Below are positions 35,147 to 43,426 of a stretch of DNA of 64,000 nt, in pieces. This DNA is from Faecalibacterium sp. I4-3-84 (lineage in GTDB: Bacteria > Bacillota > Clostridia > Oscillospirales > Ruminococcaceae): positions 1,426,001 through 1,490,000 of the forward strand of contig NZ_CP094466.1 in assembly GCF_023347255.1 (NCBI RefSeq), given 5' to 3'. The notes beneath the pieces were generated by a model. The model saw only the letters and a list, made by a program, of their open reading frames with translations. It searched no databases and had not been told where the DNA came from. Within the stretch, counting starts at the first letter, position 1. Every line of letters starts with the position of its first letter. The position numbers and the translations under genes are program-made.

Positions 35147-35312
35147 GAAACTCCCTCAGTCAAAGCCTGACAGCTTTACCAGCTCCCTCGGAGAGGGAGC
35201 CTCTGGCACGCCCGGAAGATTTGCACTTTAACCGGAAGCTTTACCGCCATGCCAAGGGCCCCATCCCAGAGGGGGCTGGCATTGAGCGCAGCGAGATGAC
35301 TGGGGGAGTTTC
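35147..35312. mobile_element. MITE-like element with terminal inverted repeats, 166 bp
   Basis: Ends GAAACTCCCTCAGTCA (35147-35162) and TGACTGGGGGAGTTTC (35297-35312) are inverted repeats with one mismatch. The interior has hairpins (GCTCCCTCGGAGAGGGAGC, and GCCAAGGGCC...) and no reading frame of note. Short elements starting CTCCCTCAGTCA are widespread in intergenic regions of gut Oscillospiraceae, as I recall. No clear target duplication is visible. It lies between the rpe promoter and the two-component operon. Confidence 0.75.
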
Positions 35313-35337
35313 ATCGGCGGCAAAGTTTCCCCACGCC

Positions 35338-35376
35338 AAAACAGCCAGACCGCCCCGGGTCCGGGACAGTCTGGCT
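35338..35376 (-). terminator. Terminator of the two-component operon
   Basis: CAGCCAGAC (35342-35350) and GTCTGGCTG (35368-35376), with CCCGG/CCGGG inside, form a long stem. On the minus strand it is followed by TTTTGG. It starts 6 bases after the kinase stop. Confidence 0.7.
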
Positions 35377-35382
35377 GGAAGT

Positions 35383-36903
35383 TCATTCTACGGGCTTCAT
35401 GCTTGCAGGGTCTTCCACGGTGGGTTCACCGCCGGCTTCGTCCGGCAGACGCTTCATGCCGCCGGGGTTCGGGGTCACCGTGGGCAGGGTGAACACGAAC
35501 CGGCACCACTCGCCCTGCTGGCTCTCCACCCGGATCTGCCCGCCGGAAAGGTTCACCAGCACCTTGCAGATGTTCAGGCCCAGACCCGCGCCCCGGGCGT
35601 GCAGGCCGCGGGAGCGGTCCTCTTTATAGAACCGCTGGAACACGTATGGCAGCGCTTCCGGGCTGATGCCCTGACCGGAATTCCAGATGGAGATCTCGGC
35701 TTCCGGGCCAAGCTTTTCCACCCCGAAGCGGATGGTGCCCCCTGCCGGGGTGAACTTGATGGCGTTGTCCAGCAGGTTATACACCACCTGATGGATCAGG
35801 TCGGGGTCGGCGTAGACCAGCACCTTTTCGTCCATGGTCAGGCCGTCGATGTCGATCATGCCGTCGTTGATGCGCTGCTCTGCCGAGAGCGCCACGCCGG
35901 TGATGGTCTCCCAGATGTTGAACATCCGGGCGTTTACCTGATATTCGCCGCTTTCCAGCTTGGAGAGATCCAGCATGTTCTGGATGAGCCGTGCCAGACG
36001 GCCCGTTTCCTCACTGACCAGCTGCAGGTAGTGGTTCTGCATATCCGGCGGGATGGTGCCATCCAGAATGCCGTCCACAAAGCCCTTGATGGTGGTCATG
36101 GGGGTGCGCAGCTCGTGGGCGATGTTGCCCATGAACTGACCGCGGGAGTTGTCGTTCATCTGGATGTTGTCTGCCATGCGGTTGAAGGTGCGGGCAAGGT
36201 CGGCTGCCTCGCCTTCGCCTTCCACCCCCTCCACACGGACGGAAAGATCACCGCCGCCAAAGCGCTGGGCGGCATCCGTCACCTTCTGCAGCGGGTCGGT
36301 GAGCTGGCGCATCAGGATCTTGGTCAGGATGCTGGCACACAGCAGCATCACACAGGCCGACAGCAGGAAGTTGGACCAGAACTGCTGCTTGAACTGGGTC
36401 AGCTGCTCGCCGGAAGAGCACAGGAACAGGTAGCCGCTGGGCTGGCCGTTCTCATTGCGCATTTCGCTGACCGTGATGTAGCTTTTCCCGTCCAGCATGC
36501 CGCCCAGCGTGCCGAACACATGGTAGTAGTCCGCATCGGCAGTGTCGATCTTCTCCATCATTTCTTCCGGCACGGTCAGGCTCTCCAGCTTGTCCGGGCT
36601 GGAGGCGATCATCACCCGGCCGTCGTTGTCGGTAAAGAACAGATAGGCCTCTGCGCTCTCGCCGATGATCTCCAGCTTGGTGCTCAGTGCGTCCAGCTCA
36701 TCGCCTTCCGGCAGCTCCGCCTGCTGGACCAGATACTGGGCCGTGCGCTGGGTGACGCCCACCACCTGATCCAGTGTTTCGTAGCGATCCTTGGCAAAGT
36801 AGTTCTTGAACAGCACCCACTCCGAAGCGCCCATCAGCACGATGCCCAGCACCATCAGGGTGGACACCAGCGAGAAGAACGCCACCGAGATACTTTTGCG
36901 CAT
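35383..36903 (-). CDS. PhoR-type sensor histidine kinase
   Basis: 506 residues. An N-terminal helix (about 5-27), an extracytoplasmic sensor region (about 30-175, PAS/Cache-like with YLFFTDNDGRVMIASS) and a second helix (about 178-200) come first. A HAMP segment (LTDPLQKVTDAAQRFGGGDLSVRV) follows. HisKA has the phospho-acceptor His in IAHELRTPMTTIKGF, and the HATPase has N box LLDNAIKFTP, G1 IWNSGQGIS and GAGLGLNICKVL. The start codon overlaps the response-regulator stop (TAATG). It should phosphorylate the partner at 36903-37601. The signal is unknown. Confidence 0.94.
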   Translation of the reverse strand: MRKSISVAFFSLVSTLMVLGIVLMGASEWVLFKNYFAKDRYETLDQVVGVTQRTAQYLVQQAELPEGDELDALSTKLEIIGESAEAYLFFTDNDGRVMIASSPDKLESLTVPEEMMEKIDTADADYYHVFGTLGGMLDGKSYITVSEMRNENGQPSGYLFLCSSGEQLTQFKQQFWSNFLLSACVMLLCASILTKILMRQLTDPLQKVTDAAQRFGGGDLSVRVEGVEGEGEAADLARTFNRMADNIQMNDNSRGQFMGNIAHELRTPMTTIKGFVDGILDGTIPPDMQNHYLQLVSEETGRLARLIQNMLDLSKLESGEYQVNARMFNIWETITGVALSAEQRINDGMIDIDGLTMDEKVLVYADPDLIHQVVYNLLDNAIKFTPAGGTIRFGVEKLGPEAEISIWNSGQGISPEALPYVFQRFYKEDRSRGLHARGAGLGLNICKVLVNLSGGQIRVESQQGEWCRFVFTLPTVTPNPGGMKRLPDEAGGEPTVEDPASMKPVE

Positions 36904-37601
36904 TACTGACGCACCTCGAACTTATAGCCCACGCCCCATACGGTCTTCAGCTCCCATTTGTCGGAAGCACCGGCCAGCTTCTCGCGCAGGCGCTTGACAT
37001 GCACATCAATGGTGCGGCTGTCGCCGTAATACTCAAAGCCCCACACCTCGTCCAGCAGCTGGTCACGGGTATAGACGCGGTTCGGATGGGAGGCCAGACA
37101 GTTCAGCAGTTCCAGCTCCTTGGGGGGAGCCTCCACCACCTTGCCCTTGACCCGCAGCTCATAGCTGTTCATGTCCAGACGCAGGTTGTCGAATTCGATC
37201 ACGCCCTCGGTGCTCTCGGCAGCAGCCGTGGTGGTCTGGCAGCGGCGCAGCACCGCCTTGATGCGGGCCACCACTTCCTTGGCATCAAAGGGCTTTACCA
37301 TGTAATCGTCTGCACCCAGCTCCAAGCCCAGCACCTTATCAAAGGTCTCGCCCTTGGCCGTAAGCATCATCACCGGGGTGTTGCCCGCCTTGCGGATGCG
37401 GCGGCACACTTCCAGACCGTCCATCTTGGGCATCATCACGTCCAGCAGCACCATATCGGGCTTGACCTGATTGAACTTTTCCAGACCTTCTTCGCCATCG
37501 TTTGCCACCGTGACCTGATAGCCCTCCTTGGTCAGGTACAGCCGCAGCAGCTCGCAGATATTGGTATCGTCGTCCACAACGAGGATCTTTTCGTTGGCCA
37601 T
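36903..37601 (-). CDS. OmpR/PhoB-type response regulator
   Basis: 232 residues from the ATG at 37599-37601 (MANEKILVVDDDTNICELL), with GGGAGGAGATC just upstream; an in-frame extension of 56 residues upstream is untranslated. The receiver domain (1-120) has acidic pocket DDD, phospho-Asp in DMVLLDVMMPKMDG and Lys in VKPFDAKE. The C-terminal winged helix of OmpR type (about 135-230) contains EWKLKTVWGVGYKFE-like recognition and hairpin elements (ELKTVWGVGYKFE). A TATAAT -10 lies on the minus strand at 37668-37673 with a weak -35, which would fit activation by the regulator itself. Confidence 0.95.
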   Translation of the reverse strand: MANEKILVVDDDTNICELLRLYLTKEGYQVTVANDGEEGLEKFNQVKPDMVLLDVMMPKMDGLEVCRRIRKAGNTPVMMLTAKGETFDKVLGLELGADDYMVKPFDAKEVVARIKAVLRRCQTTTAAAESTEGVIEFDNLRLDMNSYELRVKGKVVEAPPKELELLNCLASHPNRVYTRDQLLDEVWGFEYYGDSRTIDVHVKRLREKLAGASDKWELKTVWGVGYKFEVRQ

Positions 37602-37802
37602 AATGATCTCCTCCCATTTTATCGGATGCCCGCCGGGCGGGCAGAGCAGCAAAGGTTTCCACTTCTTATTATACGGAAGAGTTATGACAAAATAAAGAAG
37701 GATTTGTATGATTTTTTGCTCTGAAGCGGAAAAGCAGGCTTTCTTTTCCGAGAAAGTCTGCTTTTCCATTCACTGATTTTCTTTTAGAACATGTTTATTT
37801 CA

Positions 37803-39251
37803 TCAGGATAGCATTTCAAATGTTCCACCGCTGCTGATTTTTGCAATGTGTCCGCTCAAATCTGTATAAAGGAAGCCATCATAAACCTCGTAACTGCCAT
37901 ACGTTGTTTTCTTGTCTGCATACCCATAGTAACCATTAAATTGCAGACCATCCCAATTTTGCAGCTTTGCGCCATTCTGATTATAGGTCTGATACATGTC
38001 TGTGTTTTCTTCACAAGTACTGATCAAAACACCATCTGCTGTCGGAAAAACATATTTGATCGTCCCTTTCTGAGGTTGAGATGTCCAATTTCCATTTTTG
38101 TCCATAACACCCCAAAAAAGTACACCATCGGGATTTCGCAACTGGAGGACGGCATAACCGTTCATAAACCGCGGCTCAGAATTTTCATTGATCGGCCGAA
38201 CATCGTATTCACTGAGATCTATTATACGGTTTAAATGAACATCATAAAATCCCGATGGATAATCTTCAAAATCATCTGCATCCCTTCTAACATCCAGATA
38301 GAGCAGCCCTTCGCTTAATACCGGTGTTCCGCTTCGTCTTGATTTTATTGCTTTCCATTCTGGGAGTTCATTAAAGTCACCATCAAGCGCTCTCAGTCCC
38401 GGTTGTGTTCGAATCATCTGGTTTCCTTCCACCTGCACCAGATATGCATTGGGTTCCCGCACCGAAAAGAATTTTCCCGTGTCGATGTTCATAAACACAT
38501 AGTAAAGATCGCTCCTGATCCGATATACACTCCCCCCACAGTATGCAAATGCCTGTGAAATACCAATCGACTCGTACTGATTCTGTGACAGATCATTGTA
38601 TACAGTATCAGGATTCATCTCCGAGAATTCATCCCGTGTAGTGTCGCATTGAAAACGAATTTCTCCATTCGCATCCCAAGCCGTCAGAATGGCTGTCGTT
38701 CCTTTAATTGAGTCTTCCCTTTTTACTGTCCAGAGAAGTACACCATCATCGTCTTTTGCATATCGAACGATAGTCTCGTCATCCGACAGATAGGTCGGCC
38801 GAAAGAATGTATCATCTTCTTTTGCCATCACACCAGTACTTGTCAAGCACATACCATTATAGAATCCAGACACGATGTTTACGTCATCATCAAAAATGCA
38901 ATGCACCCGTCCTTCCTTATCGAACAGGCAGTACTTATGCACTTCTCCTTTGTAAAGCATCCCAACCGACAGTTCTTCAAAATTCGGGTAACGGAGACTA
39001 CAGCCGTTATAGTCTCCTATTTCCTCCTTTAATGTCGAGTAAGTTTCGTTTTCGAGGGCACTATCGCTCGTTTCTCCCATCCCGTACATATCTTTCATAT
39101 GTTCAGGCATTTTTGTAAGCGGCGACTGTTGTGTTCCGTTTTTCTTGGATGCCATCAATTCTGAAAGGCTGCTGGTTTCTTCGCTTCCGCAGCCGCTTAA
39201 AAGCAGTGCGCATGTCAGCCCCAGTACCGCAATCATTCTCGGAAACTTCAT
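37803..39251 (-). CDS. Large lipoprotein with WG-repeat-like segments
   Basis: 482 residues. The signal peptide MKFPRMIAVLGLTCALLLSGCG ends in a lipobox (LSGC), so this is a surface lipoprotein. The mature chain has beta-rich units resembling WG repeats, for example FWGVMDKNGNWTSQPQKGTIKYVFP and GYYGYADKKTTYGSYEVYDG, suggesting a beta-propeller-like ligand-binding domain. Base composition is clearly more AT-rich than the flanking genes, a sign of transfer. It follows the smaller lipoprotein gene by 22 bases, so both are likely co-transcribed from the regulated promoter near 39750. Role unknown. Confidence 0.75.
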   Translation of the reverse strand: MKFPRMIAVLGLTCALLLSGCGSEETSSLSELMASKKNGTQQSPLTKMPEHMKDMYGMGETSDSALENETYSTLKEEIGDYNGCSLRYPNFEELSVGMLYKGEVHKYCLFDKEGRVHCIFDDDVNIVSGFYNGMCLTSTGVMAKEDDTFFRPTYLSDDETIVRYAKDDDGVLLWTVKREDSIKGTTAILTAWDANGEIRFQCDTTRDEFSEMNPDTVYNDLSQNQYESIGISQAFAYCGGSVYRIRSDLYYVFMNIDTGKFFSVREPNAYLVQVEGNQMIRTQPGLRALDGDFNELPEWKAIKSRRSGTPVLSEGLLYLDVRRDADDFEDYPSGFYDVHLNRIIDLSEYDVRPINENSEPRFMNGYAVLQLRNPDGVLFWGVMDKNGNWTSQPQKGTIKYVFPTADGVLISTCEENTDMYQTYNQNGAKLQNWDGLQFNGYYGYADKKTTYGSYEVYDGFLYTDLSGHIAKISSGGTFEMLS

Positions 39252-39273
39252 ATCCAGTTCTCCTTTTTGACTC

Positions 39274-39654
39274 TCAGTGCTTCACTGCATCTTCCGCTTT
39301 ATGCCAATAGGTGATCGTCTCTTCATCTTCCCGACCATCATAAATTTGCCGGCAGGTCATGGAATCCTTGTCGATGTCCTCGATCTTGAGCACCGTAGAC
39401 TCCCCGTAGAAATCAGAGATCTTCAGTTGATTGTCATTTACGATTGACCATTTTCCCGTCCCATAAGTACCCGGGATATTGACCGTCCCGTCATCATAAA
39501 TCGTAAATCTCAGCCGGTCAGAGCCTTCCAGATACCAGTCACCAACCACCAGTTTTTCCACATTTTGACCGCATCCCGTCAGCGAAGCTGCTGCACACAC
39601 CAATGCAGCGGCAGCCGCGATCCGCAAAAATTCACGCCGTACAACTTTCTTCAT
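39274..39654 (-). CDS. Small lipoprotein with lipocalin-like beta domain
   Basis: 126 residues. The N-terminus MKKVVRREFLRIAAAAALVCAAASLTGCG has a twin-arginine-like RREFLRIAA start and a lipobox LTGC. The mature part (about 30-120) reads VVGDWYLEGSDRLRFTIYDDGTVNIPGTYGTGKWSIVNDNQLKISD. That is the pattern of small lipocalin-like or DUF5640-type beta barrels seen in Firmicutes lipoproteins. It has a strong promoter flanked by two palindromes that the divergent XRE protein may bind. Function unknown. Confidence 0.7.
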   Translation of the reverse strand: MKKVVRREFLRIAAAAALVCAAASLTGCGQNVEKLVVGDWYLEGSDRLRFTIYDDGTVNIPGTYGTGKWSIVNDNQLKISDFYGESTVLKIEDIDKDSMTCRQIYDGREDEETITYWHKAEDAVKH

Positions 39655-39711
39655 TTGAATGTCCTCCTGTCTCTGCTTATGACTTATACGGGTTCACTCG
39701 CAAGTGTTTTT

Positions 39712-39784
39712 GATATCCATTTGGATATCATACATTCAGAATAGCATCTTCCTGCGGTACTGTCAAGATATCCATTCAGATATC
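39712..39784. promoter_or_regulatory. Divergent promoter with two GATATC-type operators
   Basis: On the minus strand TTGACA (39761-39766) and TATTCT (39738-39743) are 17 bases apart. GATATCC-ATTT-GGATATC (39712-39729) lies just downstream of the -10. GATATC-CATTCA-GATATC (39767-39784) abuts the -35 and lies 14 bases before the XRE start codon. Two like operators around one promoter point to repression by the small XRE protein. Confidence 0.75.
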
Positions 39785-39798
39785 AGGAGGATATTTTT

Positions 39799-40023
39799 AT
39801 GGCCTATTATCGCCGCATCCGTGATATGCGCGAGGATCACGACCTGACTCAGCGCCAGCTGGCTGCCATCCTGCATATGCCGCAGCCGCAATACAACCGC
39901 TACGAACAAGGCCTGCGCGACATTCCCACCGTTACCCTCGTTCAGCTGGCTGACCTTTACAAAACATCGACCGATTATCTTCTGAACCGGACAGACGACC
40001 CAACACCACCAAAAGCGCTATAA
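39799..40023 (+). CDS. Small XRE-family repressor
   Basis: 74 residues, nearly all helix-turn-helix (MAYYRRIRDMREDHDLTQRQLAAILHMPQPQYNRYEQGLRDIPTVTLVQLADLYKTSTDYLLNR), as in the HTH_3/Cro-CI family. No ligand or protease domain is present. GGAGG precedes the ATG. It is divergent from the two lipoprotein genes, with paired palindromes between, so it most likely represses them and itself. A strong bidirectional terminator follows. Confidence 0.92.
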   Translation: MAYYRRIRDMREDHDLTQRQLAAILHMPQPQYNRYEQGLRDIPTVTLVQLADLYKTSTDYLLNRTDDPTPPKAL

Positions 40024-40029
40024 AAGAGA

Positions 40030-40068
40030 CCAGCCTTCCGCAGACATTTACCATCTGCGAAAGGCTGG
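40030..40068. terminator. Bidirectional terminator, XRE and cysteine desulfidase genes
   Basis: CCAGCCTTCCGCAGA (40030-40044) pairs with TCTGCGAAAGGCTGG (40054-40068), with one mismatch. TTTTC follows on the plus strand. It lies between convergent genes. Confidence 0.85.
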
Positions 40069-40082
40069 TTTTCAGTTCTTCA

Positions 40083-41363
40083 TTACTCGATCATCAGCCG
40101 GATGATCTCCTCATTGGTCTCCTTCATGCCGTCCTTGCCCAGACGTCCGATGCCCTTGATGGTGGTCTCGATGTCCTTCATCACGATGCCGTCGCCGCCC
40201 TTGAACTCCTGATGGCACTTGTACATGTTGTAGCCAAGCAAGGCCGCGTCCACCGAGGATGCGATCTTTGCCGCGCAGGAGGCCTTTGCGCCGTCGCACA
40301 CGATGCCGGACACGATGGCCAGCGCATTGACCACCGTGTGGATGGCGGCCTGATAGCCGTCGCCGCACAGATATACGATGCCCGCGCCAGCGCCCGCACC
40401 GGCGCTGACTGCGCCGCAGTAGGCGGACAGGGTGCCGATGCCGGTCTTTTCGTGGATGGCCACCAGATTGGAAATGATGAGGGCACGGTAAAGCTTTTCC
40501 TTGCCGCTGTGCAGCTCCTTGGCATATTCAATGAGCGGCACCGAGCAGGTGATGCCCTGATTGCCGCTGCCGGAGTTGATGATGACCGGCAGCTCACAGC
40601 CGTTCATGCGGGCATCCGAACCGGCGGCCGCCTTGGCCTTGGCCCGGATAGACACATCGTTGCCGTAGGTAGAGAGCAGCACCCGGCCGATGTTCGCGCC
40701 ATAGTCGCCCAGAAGGCCCTCCTCTGCAATGGCGTTGTTGTAGCGGATCTGGCGTTCCAGCAGGTCCGCCACATCCTGCAGGTCGGCCGTCTCGGCAAAG
40801 TCCCAGATGTCCTTCATGTTCAGCAGGCTGCGGTCGACCCGGCTGTCCCGCCGGGCCTCCTCGTTCAGCAGCGGCTTTTCGTAGAGCACCCGGCCGTTTT
40901 TTTCGATCAGGCAGATGTTGGTGTGAAAATCCGCAATGCGCACCTTTGCGTAGGAATCCCCGCTGCGCTCGGTAACGATGATATCGAACACATGCCCCTG
41001 CTCGATGTGCTGGATGGAAATGGGCACCGTCTGCAGATAGTCCCGGATGGCAGCCTTCTTGTCCTCGCTGACCTCGGAGATGACTTCCAGCTCCTTTTCT
41101 GCCGAGCCGGCGATGATGCCCGCTGCCACAGCGGCTTCCATGCCTTTCAGGTGGCCGGTGTTGGGCACGATGACGCTCTTCACATTCTTAATAATGCTGC
41201 CGCTCACCTGCAGCTGCACGCTTTCGGGCAGCATGCCCAGCACTTCGCGGGCTTTGGCTGCGGCATAAGCCAGCGCAATAGGTTCGGTGCAGCCCATTGC
41301 CGGGATCAGTTCTTCCTTTAATATTTCCACATACGCCTGATAGCGCGGATCACTGCGTTCCAT
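40083..41363 (-). CDS. cyuA: CyuA-type L-cysteine desulfidase (UPF0597)
   Basis: 426 residues of the UPF0597/CyuA family, related to the alpha chain of Fe-S serine dehydratase. Known members use a [4Fe-4S] cluster to split L-cysteine into pyruvate, ammonia and sulfide. Conserved parts are LKEELIPAMGCTEPIALAYAAAKA near residues 14-37, NTGHLKGMEAAVAAG, NSGSGNQGITCSVPLIEYA near 270-288, and the Cys-bearing AYCGAVSAGAGAGAGIVYLCGDG and GIVCDGAKASCAAKI. Length is standard. It stands alone and convergent to the XRE gene. Serine or another beta-substituted amino acid cannot be excluded as substrate. Confidence 0.88.
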   Translation of the reverse strand: MERSDPRYQAYVEILKEELIPAMGCTEPIALAYAAAKAREVLGMLPESVQLQVSGSIIKNVKSVIVPNTGHLKGMEAAVAAGIIAGSAEKELEVISEVSEDKKAAIRDYLQTVPISIQHIEQGHVFDIIVTERSGDSYAKVRIADFHTNICLIEKNGRVLYEKPLLNEEARRDSRVDRSLLNMKDIWDFAETADLQDVADLLERQIRYNNAIAEEGLLGDYGANIGRVLLSTYGNDVSIRAKAKAAAGSDARMNGCELPVIINSGSGNQGITCSVPLIEYAKELHSGKEKLYRALIISNLVAIHEKTGIGTLSAYCGAVSAGAGAGAGIVYLCGDGYQAAIHTVVNALAIVSGIVCDGAKASCAAKIASSVDAALLGYNMYKCHQEFKGGDGIVMKDIETTIKGIGRLGKDGMKETNEEIIRLMIE

Positions 41364-41538
41364 GACGGTTCCCTGCCTTTCCTGTCGATTCGATATTTAC
41401 CAACAGGAATAGTATACTATAGAACCCGCGCAATGTAAAACAAATTCTTCCCCGCCCGCAGGGCCGGCTATTGCAAAGCGCAAACAGCAGAAGTAGAATA
41501 GGAGCATCCAAACCGATAAATCCATGGAGGGTCTTCCA

Positions 41539-42855
41539 ATGATCGAAAAAGAAGTACAGGAGCTGCTGTCCTTCATTGACGGCAATCCTACCGCATACCA
41601 CACCACTGCATCCGTCCGGAATATCCTGCTGAAGGAGGGCTTTTCCGAGCTGCTGGAGAGCCGCCGGTGGCAGCTGGAACCTGGCGGGAGCTATTTTGTC
41701 TGCCGCAACGGCTCCAGCATCCTTGCATTCCGCATGGGAGAACAGCTGGAAAACTACAGCTTCAACGTGGCCGCTGCCCACACGGATTCCCCCTGCTTCC
41801 GCATCAAGGAAAACGCCGAGATCCACATGGGCCGGAAGTACACCAAGCTGAACACCGAGGGCTACGGCGGCATGATCTGCTCCACATGGATGGACAGGCC
41901 GCTGTCGGTGGCAGGCCGCGTGCTGATAAAGGAGAACGATGCCATCACTTCCCGCCTGCTCACGCTGGACCGCGACCTGCTGATGATCCCCAGCGTGGCC
42001 ATCCATATGAACCGCGAGGTCAACGACAAGGCTTCCTACAACAAGCAGGTGGATATGCTGCCCCTGCTGGGCAGTGCCGCCGAGGAAGGCGTGCTGAAAA
42101 AGCTGGTCGCCGCCGAGCTGCAGGTCGCAGAAGAGCAGATCCTTGGCAGCGACCTGTTCCTCTGCATCCGCGAAAAGGCCGCCGTCTGGGGCTGCAATGA
42201 GGAGTTCATCTCCTCCGGCCGTCTGGACGACCAGCAGTGCGTGTTCGGCATCCTGAAAGGCTTTCTGAACGCACACAGCGCCCAGTCCATCAACGTTGCC
42301 GCCTTCTTCGACAACGAAGAAGTGGGCTCCGGCACCAAGCAGGGCGCAGCTTCCACCTTCCTGTACGACGTGCTGCACCGCATCGCGCAGAACGTCTGCC
42401 CCAGCGATGAAGACTTCCACCGTGCGGTGGCGTCCAGCTTCATGTTCAGCGCCGACAACGCCCACGCCGTGCACCCCAACCACCCGGAATACACCGATGT
42501 GAACAACTGCACCTACATGAACGAGGGCGTTGTGGTCAAGGTCCACGCCGGTCAGAAGTACACCAGCGACGGCATGAGCATGGCCGTTGCCAAAGAGCTG
42601 GCCGCCCGCGCCGGTGTCCCGCTGCAGTATTTTGCCAACCGTTCCGATAAAGTCGGCGGCAGCACTCTGGGCAACCTTGCCATGGCGCAGGTATCCATGA
42701 ACTGCGTGGACATCGGCCTGCCCCAGCTGGCCATGCACTCCTGCTACGAGACCGCCGGTGCCCGGGACATCGTTTCTCTCATCCGGCTGATGGAGGAATT
42801 CTACGCCAGCCATTTTGAGGAGACCGCGTCCGGCACCCTTGCCATCTGCAAGTAA
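41539..42855 (+). CDS. M18-family aminopeptidase
   Basis: 438 residues from the ATG at 41539, which has GGAGGG eight bases upstream. It is a cytoplasmic metallo-aminopeptidase of the M18 (aspartyl/ApeB) family, removing N-terminal residues from peptides. Metal and active-site motifs are AAAHTDSPCFRIK (His, Asp), SGRLDDQQCVF (Asp), FFDNEEVGSGTKQGA (Glu-Glu), SADNAHAVHPNHPE (Asp/His) and GLPQLAMHSCYETAG (His). All expected residues appear present. It fits peptide use together with the Opp importer elsewhere in the window. Confidence 0.95.
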   Translation: MIEKEVQELLSFIDGNPTAYHTTASVRNILLKEGFSELLESRRWQLEPGGSYFVCRNGSSILAFRMGEQLENYSFNVAAAHTDSPCFRIKENAEIHMGRKYTKLNTEGYGGMICSTWMDRPLSVAGRVLIKENDAITSRLLTLDRDLLMIPSVAIHMNREVNDKASYNKQVDMLPLLGSAAEEGVLKKLVAAELQVAEEQILGSDLFLCIREKAAVWGCNEEFISSGRLDDQQCVFGILKGFLNAHSAQSINVAAFFDNEEVGSGTKQGAASTFLYDVLHRIAQNVCPSDEDFHRAVASSFMFSADNAHAVHPNHPEYTDVNNCTYMNEGVVVKVHAGQKYTSDGMSMAVAKELAARAGVPLQYFANRSDKVGGSTLGNLAMAQVSMNCVDIGLPQLAMHSCYETAGARDIVSLIRLMEEFYASHFEETASGTLAICK

Positions 42856-42881
42856 GACCCGTACAACCTGAATCATAAGGA

Positions 42882-42922
42882 CCGCCCGTGGAAAAGCAGC
42901 ACTGCTTTTCCACGGGCGGCTT
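42882..42922 (+). terminator. Terminator of the M18 aminopeptidase gene
   Basis: CCGCCCGTGGAAAAGC (from 42882) pairs with GCTTTTCCACGGGCGG (to 42919), followed by CTTTTCG. It lies 27 bases after the stop codon. Confidence 0.85.
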
Positions 42923-43033
42923 TTCGTTTCCACTTAAGTAAGTATTGAGAAAAAACGTCCATTGTGCTACAATTATCCTGTTATAATATCGCTTTTTACC
43001 GCAGCGTAAAATCTTTTTCGCAAGGAGTATAAT

Positions 43034-43055
43034 AAAATGAAATTAGGTATCGGAG
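43034..43055 (+). other. Left attachment-site core (attL)
   Basis: Same 22 bases as 55506-55527. An extended -10 promoter (TGTTATAAT near 42980) and AAGGAG lie just to its left. Reading from the ATG inside the core gives a 14-residue frame (MKLGIGVYNSCNAF, 43037-43081). The chromosome side therefore once drove a short gene or leader here that the element now interrupts. Confidence 0.7.
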
Positions 43056-43167
43056 TTTACAATTCCTGCAATGCATTCTGATACCACTTCATATATTCTT
43101 ATATTCATCGTTGCTATGTCATTTGCACTTCTATGTAAATTTGTACATCCTGCTGCATTCTCATGGC

Positions 43168-43189
43168 AAAAGGGTGAGTAAAGGGTGAG
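43168..43189 (+). repeat. Paired arm-type repeats, left end
   Basis: Two AAAGGGTGAG-type words in tandem, identical over 22 bases to the sequence at 55378-55399 that overlaps the end of the integrase gene. It is in the same orientation and at a similar distance from the core. Confidence 0.65.
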
Positions 43190-43229
43190 TGCATTCTCCG
43201 CTTTAAGCCCACACAACCAAAAAAATTAT

Positions 43230-43286
43230 GGCCGCTCATGGATCGAGAGAAGATTCTCTCTTTCCACGAGCGGCCTTTCTTTTTTA
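43230..43286 (+). terminator. Terminator at the left end of the element
   Basis: GGCCGCTC (43230-43237) pairs with GAGCGGCC (43268-43275), with an inner GAGAGA/TCTCTC stem. TTTCTTTTTT follows. It would stop chromosomal transcription from entering the element. Confidence 0.75.
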
Positions 43287-43426
43287 TCCGATCATTCGCA
43301 TTTGAGACACCGTTCACCAGTCTCACACATTCGATATGTTTATCGGCAAGATTTTTACGTTTCTTCATTTATCTGTTTGATTTCTTGCCGATAAAATGAT
43401 ATAATCATCTTACAGGAGGTGTTCAG

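Noticed and set aside
41350-42933. 527-codon minus-strand frame opposite the M18 aminopeptidase
   Set aside because: The plus-strand protein has all metal-binding motifs of M18; the opposite frame has no features of a real protein.
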